Shown here one piece after another: positions 21,757 through 24,496 of a stretch of DNA of 24,496 nucleotides. The stretch lies in assembly GCA_028714615.1 (NCBI GenBank), contig JAQTMA010000039.1:1-24496 (forward strand). The letters are read 5' to 3'. The stretch is from Anaerolineaceae bacterium. GTDB lineage: Bacteria; Chloroflexota; Anaerolineae; Anaerolineales; Anaerolineaceae. A model generated the notes under the pieces. It was given only the letters and a program-made list of their open reading frames with translations. It was not told the DNA's origin and ran no database searches. The translations under genes were made by a program, and so were the position numbers. How positions within the stretch are numbered: position 1 is the stretch's first letter; every line of letters starts with the position of its first letter.

Positions 21757-23226
21757 TCAATTCATGATCTGGGGTAGAAAAAATAGATAGGGTACGCCAG
21801 GGGTTACTTCAAAACTTGCCTGGTTGTCTTGCGGATCGAGGTCATCCCGGCCAATCGGGGCGACCGCTACGTACAAATTGCGGGGGTAGTTCGGAGGGAT
21901 ATTATCCCAGGTGATGAAGGGTGCAAGAGCCGAGCCACCACAACGGCCAACCCTGGCGATGGTAACCGGGCCGCCAATCAACACACCCCCAGAAGCCGGA
22001 TTGCTATCGTAGATCCATACCTGTGCGCCTGAGCTGGTATCTGCCGAAAGTGCATTGCCTACCCTAACCTGCAGGTAGTAGTTCACGAGCGAGTGTTCGG
22101 AGTTGGCATACGAGCGTGGGATGGCTTCTACCGCTAACGGGGAGAGATCTGGTTGCGCGAGGCTCAGCGACGAATAATCCATAAAGGCTTGGCCGACCGG
22201 GGTGATTTGGTTGCCAATGTCCGGGTCGAAGAGGCTGCCTCCAAAATTATCGCGATGGTCGTTCAAGCTGTACCAGAACCAGCGCTGCACCAGGCGGTTG
22301 CCATCGGTAGGGAGGCCGGTAGTGGCATCCTGCGCGCTGAGCAGGAAGTCAAACGTGCCGAGCATGAAGCTGACGGTGGCGGAGTCGGGCACGCCCAACT
22401 CAGGGATGGTGGAAGGGAAGAGACTGCCGTACTCGGTAATCCAGAGGGGTTTGTTGCGCTCCCCTTTATCATTCAGCCATCTTCGAAATGCGATTATTCC
22501 ATCGTTGAAGAGGACGTTGGAATGGGTATCGGAAAAACTTCGGGCAACAGCCAAGGCCCGGTCTGCCTCCATTCCTGGAGGAATATCCGCTCCCCAACTT
22601 GGTGTTTCATTGAGGATAAAGGCATGGATACTCCAAATGTCGATCAGGTTGGAGGCGGCTGCTTGACTGTGCGCCAACTGAACCAAGCGGATCCAGGCGC
22701 GATCCAGGTAGAGCAAGCGGATGGGGGTGGGCTGGACGATCGTGGCGAAGCCCAACCGGGCGGTGGGGTCATTGGTGCGGATCACATTGGCCAGTTCGAA
22801 AAACCGCTCACCATAAACCTCGGGGGTTACACTATCTTGATATTGCACTCGGTCCGGTTCGTTGCCGACCAGCCAGACGGCGCCCGGGTTGGCCTGAACG
22901 AGGGCGGGCAAGCTGGCAAGAACGGCCGGATACGAGCCGTCGGATACTCGCAAAACGCGGATGTACTCGACGCCGGGTGGCAAAACAGGGTGGCCGTCTG
23001 CGGTCCAGTCCAGGTAGCTGCCGACGCCGAGGGACTGCAAGTCGTAGCCCTGGCTGCCGAGGGGGGCGGTGATGCCGAAGCGGCAGGGAGCAGCGCCCTC
23101 AGCGCTGACGCGCGCTGTCGGGCTGGAGGATGCCAGAACCGCAGCGGTCAGGGCGATTGCGAATGCCAGGCGGGCCAAGCGGGTGATCCAGGTTGAGATT
23201 TGCGGGGAATGGGGCGAGTGGGTCAT
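21757..23226 (-). CDS. Secreted GH-A clan glycoside hydrolase-like protein with CARDB-like domain and FLPQIMN tail
   Basis: This 489-residue exported protein has a signal peptide at about 15-43 (LARLAFAIALTAAVLASSS). A TIM-barrel-like domain spans about 45-350, with E123 in GNEPD and E265 in LWITEYGSL as the likely catalytic pair. The final 130 residues form a beta-sandwich resembling CARDB adhesion domains (LVNYYLQVRVGNAL, then DPQDNQASFEV). The protein ends VPYLFFLPQIMN. I start at ATG 23226, one base after the DUF4012 stop (TAAGATG); an upstream 48-codon reading overlaps that gene and looks non-coding. It is paralogous to the gene at 16536-17678 (shared NEPD region and TDGNRLVQRW). Polymer trimming or binding at the surface is inferred. 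Confidence 0.75.
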   Translation of the reverse strand: MTHSPHSPQISTWITRLARLAFAIALTAAVLASSSPTARVSAEGAAPCRFGITAPLGSQGYDLQSLGVGSYLDWTADGHPVLPPGVEYIRVLRVSDGSYPAVLASLPALVQANPGAVWLVGNEPDRVQYQDSVTPEVYGERFFELANVIRTNDPTARLGFATIVQPTPIRLLYLDRAWIRLVQLAHSQAAASNLIDIWSIHAFILNETPSWGADIPPGMEADRALAVARSFSDTHSNVLFNDGIIAFRRWLNDKGERNKPLWITEYGSLFPSTIPELGVPDSATVSFMLGTFDFLLSAQDATTGLPTDGNRLVQRWFWYSLNDHRDNFGGSLFDPDIGNQITPVGQAFMDYSSLSLAQPDLSPLAVEAIPRSYANSEHSLVNYYLQVRVGNALSADTSSGAQVWIYDSNPASGGVLIGGPVTIARVGRCGGSALAPFITWDNIPPNYPRNLYVAVAPIGRDDLDPQDNQASFEVTPGVPYLFFLPQIMN

Positions 23227-23227
23227 C

Positions 23228-24496
23228 TTATTGGGCGGGCGGGGCGCTGAATGCGACCACAAAGGATGTGGATTGAGACAGGTTGCCCCGCCATGACCAG
23301 ACTCCCGAGAGTGGCTGCGTGCCTGGGGTCGTCCCAGGAAGAAGGCGCGCGCCATCCGGGAGGCGGACATCGATATTCACAGTCAGCGTATCCAGACCGG
23401 GCTGCTTGCGAAGGCGTAGGTGGTACGCCAGGCCTCCATCCGCTTGGGTCGAGACCACCGCGGCCGGAAGGGCCACGTCCAGCGTAATAACCTGCTGTTG
23501 GCGGGTAGGGACCATCACCAAACCACCGAAGGTTTGCAAGCCGGGCAGCTCGACGCTGCTATCCACCAGACCAGACCAATCTTGCCGGGTAAGCAAGGAC
23601 TGTCCTGAGATGGGCGGAACCTGTGAGCTCACCAAATTGGTTCCGGCGGGAAAGTAGGCGCGCCAGTAATCCCAATAACAGCGCTGCTGCATGTTCTGGT
23701 AAGAATATTGGCTGGGGTCGGCGCCGTAGCTGGCCTGGTGGACGCAAGCCACATCCTGCTGTACGGGATTGATGTACTGCACGCTCAGATGGGCCAGCGG
23801 GTGGGCTAGATCGCGCAGATCGACCTGGTAGGTGAGCGAGCGCTGTATGACCGCGTCCATCTTGTTGAAACCGATGTTGGCGTCGACCAACATCAAGAAG
23901 TCGCCGGGGGCGGGAGTCAGGCTGCCATCGAGGGCGGAGCGAGCCAGAGCGGACTGCACGGCGGGGTTGCTCGAGTAGACCGCCAGGTGGCCCTGTTCGA
24001 TCAAGGCGAGGGCTTGGGCGGCCAGCTTGAGCATCTGGGTCGGGTCGCGCTGGGCGAGAATGCGACCGATGAGGGTCTTGCCGAGCACAGCCATGAAGTC
24101 TTTGCGGTGGGCAAACCAGGTTGACTCATCCGCGGCGGCGCTGGCGGGACCCCAGGCGGCCTGCATGTAGGCTTCAACCGTCTCGGGAGTCACCGGCTGG
24201 CTCTCGCCCGGGAGCTCGATCGGGCCGACGGCGGTCAGGATGGCGCGGATGGCGGACTGGTCGAAAGCGACGACGCCCTGGGTGACTGTACCGGTCGAGA
24301 GGGTATACAACTCCTGCGCCTGGCGAGCCGTCGTGGGGAAGTCGGGGGACCAGTTGGCATCGCGCGGCACCCAGTAACCGGCCAGCATGAAGCGCGCGAT
24401 CGGGTCGGGAGGAGACGGATAGCCTTTGCTGAAGTCATCCACGCGATAGGAGTCGCCAATCTCCAGGGCAGTGATCTTGCCGCGGTCGATCTGCAG
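23228..24496 (-). CDS. DUF4012 domain-containing protein (partial, 5' end outside window)
   Basis: About 422 codons of the C-terminal part are visible. The frame is open to the right edge, reading LQIDRGKITALEIGDSYRVD. A following segment (YPSPPDPIARFMLAGYWVPR, then DANWSPDFPTTARQAQELY) and later VDANIGFNKMDAVIQRSL match DUF4012. These proteins carry an N-terminal membrane anchor (not seen here) and resemble LytR-CpsA-Psr neighbours in polysaccharide loci of Actinobacteria and Chloroflexota. They are thought to function in cell-envelope polymer assembly but have no proven activity. The C-terminal 120 residues form beta-rich Ig-like sequence (GLAYHLRLRKQPGLDTLTVN). The next gene starts one base after its TAA stop. 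Confidence 0.8.
   Translation of the reverse strand: MQIDRGKITALEIGDSYRVDDFSKGYPSPPDPIARFMLAGYWVPRDANWSPDFPTTARQAQELYTLSTGTVTQGVVAFDQSAIRAILTAVGPIELPGESQPVTPETVEAYMQAAWGPASAAADESTWFAHRKDFMAVLGKTLIGRILAQRDPTQMLKLAAQALALIEQGHLAVYSSNPAVQSALARSALDGSLTPAPGDFLMLVDANIGFNKMDAVIQRSLTYQVDLRDLAHPLAHLSVQYINPVQQDVACVHQASYGADPSQYSYQNMQQRCYWDYWRAYFPAGTNLVSSQVPPISGQSLLTRQDWSGLVDSSVELPGLQTFGGLVMVPTRQQQVITLDVALPAAVVSTQADGGLAYHLRLRKQPGLDTLTVNIDVRLPDGARLLPGTTPGTQPLSGVWSWRGNLSQSTSFVVAFSAPPAQ

Noticed and set aside
22153..23196. Plus-strand 347-codon open frame opposite the GH-A/CARDB gene
   Set aside because: It is antisense to a gene with signal peptide, catalytic motifs and coherent domain order. Its own product is low-complexity with no recognisable domain, as expected from a GC-rich shadow frame.

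Overview
The window looks like one contig of a moderately GC-rich bacterium, most likely a Chloroflexota member of the Anaerolineae type. This is an inference from gene content, not from a marker gene. It rests on a ferredoxin-dependent 2-oxoacid oxidoreductase operon, a DUF4012 protein, GH-A-like secreted proteins in a polysaccharide cluster, and secreted proteins ending in a YLPLVFN or FLPQIMN tail. No rRNA, tRNA or CRISPR array was seen.

Region 1 (1-3067, minus strand). A TTG-started sensor kinase (receiver, PAS-like region, HisKA_3, ATPase) overlaps by ATGA an M48 membrane metalloprotease that runs off the left edge. The protease frame is interrupted by an amber codon at 639-641. Upstream of the kinase lies a decayed CGNR zinc-finger gene, of which only the C-terminal part survives.

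Region 2 (3065-10337, central metabolism). A minus-strand thiolase diverges from a plus-strand operon for ferredoxin, alpha, beta and gamma subunits of a 2-oxoacid:ferredoxin oxidoreductase (order D-A-B-C). The shared 285-bp intergenic region holds several palindromes. A 16-bp perfect hairpin closes the operon. Then come an NfeD/ClpP-type membrane protease, a two-CBS protein and lipoyl synthase, ending at a good intrinsic terminator.

Region 3 (10338-14214). A palindrome-rich stretch with one possible small gene remnant leads into an ABC-2 type export system: one ATPase and two related permeases. The ATPase gene has an unusually long leader with a predicted promoter, an 11-codon leader ORF and a nested hairpin, an arrangement typical of attenuation.

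Region 4 (14215-15969). A clearly AT-richer solitary beta-class DNA methyltransferase carries an extra C-terminal domain that looks nuclease-like. It is probably horizontally acquired, and it ends at a perfect 11-bp hairpin shared with the convergent operon.

Region 5 (24496 to 16006, minus strand). A tightly packed cell-surface polysaccharide cluster reads DUF4012 protein, GH-A-like protein with a CARDB-like tail, IS630-type helix-turn-helix protein without a DDE domain, O-antigen ligase/polymerase, TIG-like secreted protein, DUF2723 membrane protein, second GH-A-like protein, low-molecular-weight tyrosine phosphatase. Several genes abut or overlap by ATGA, so they are probably translated together. 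The phosphatase suggests Wzb-type control of polymer export, although no tyrosine kinase lies within the window.
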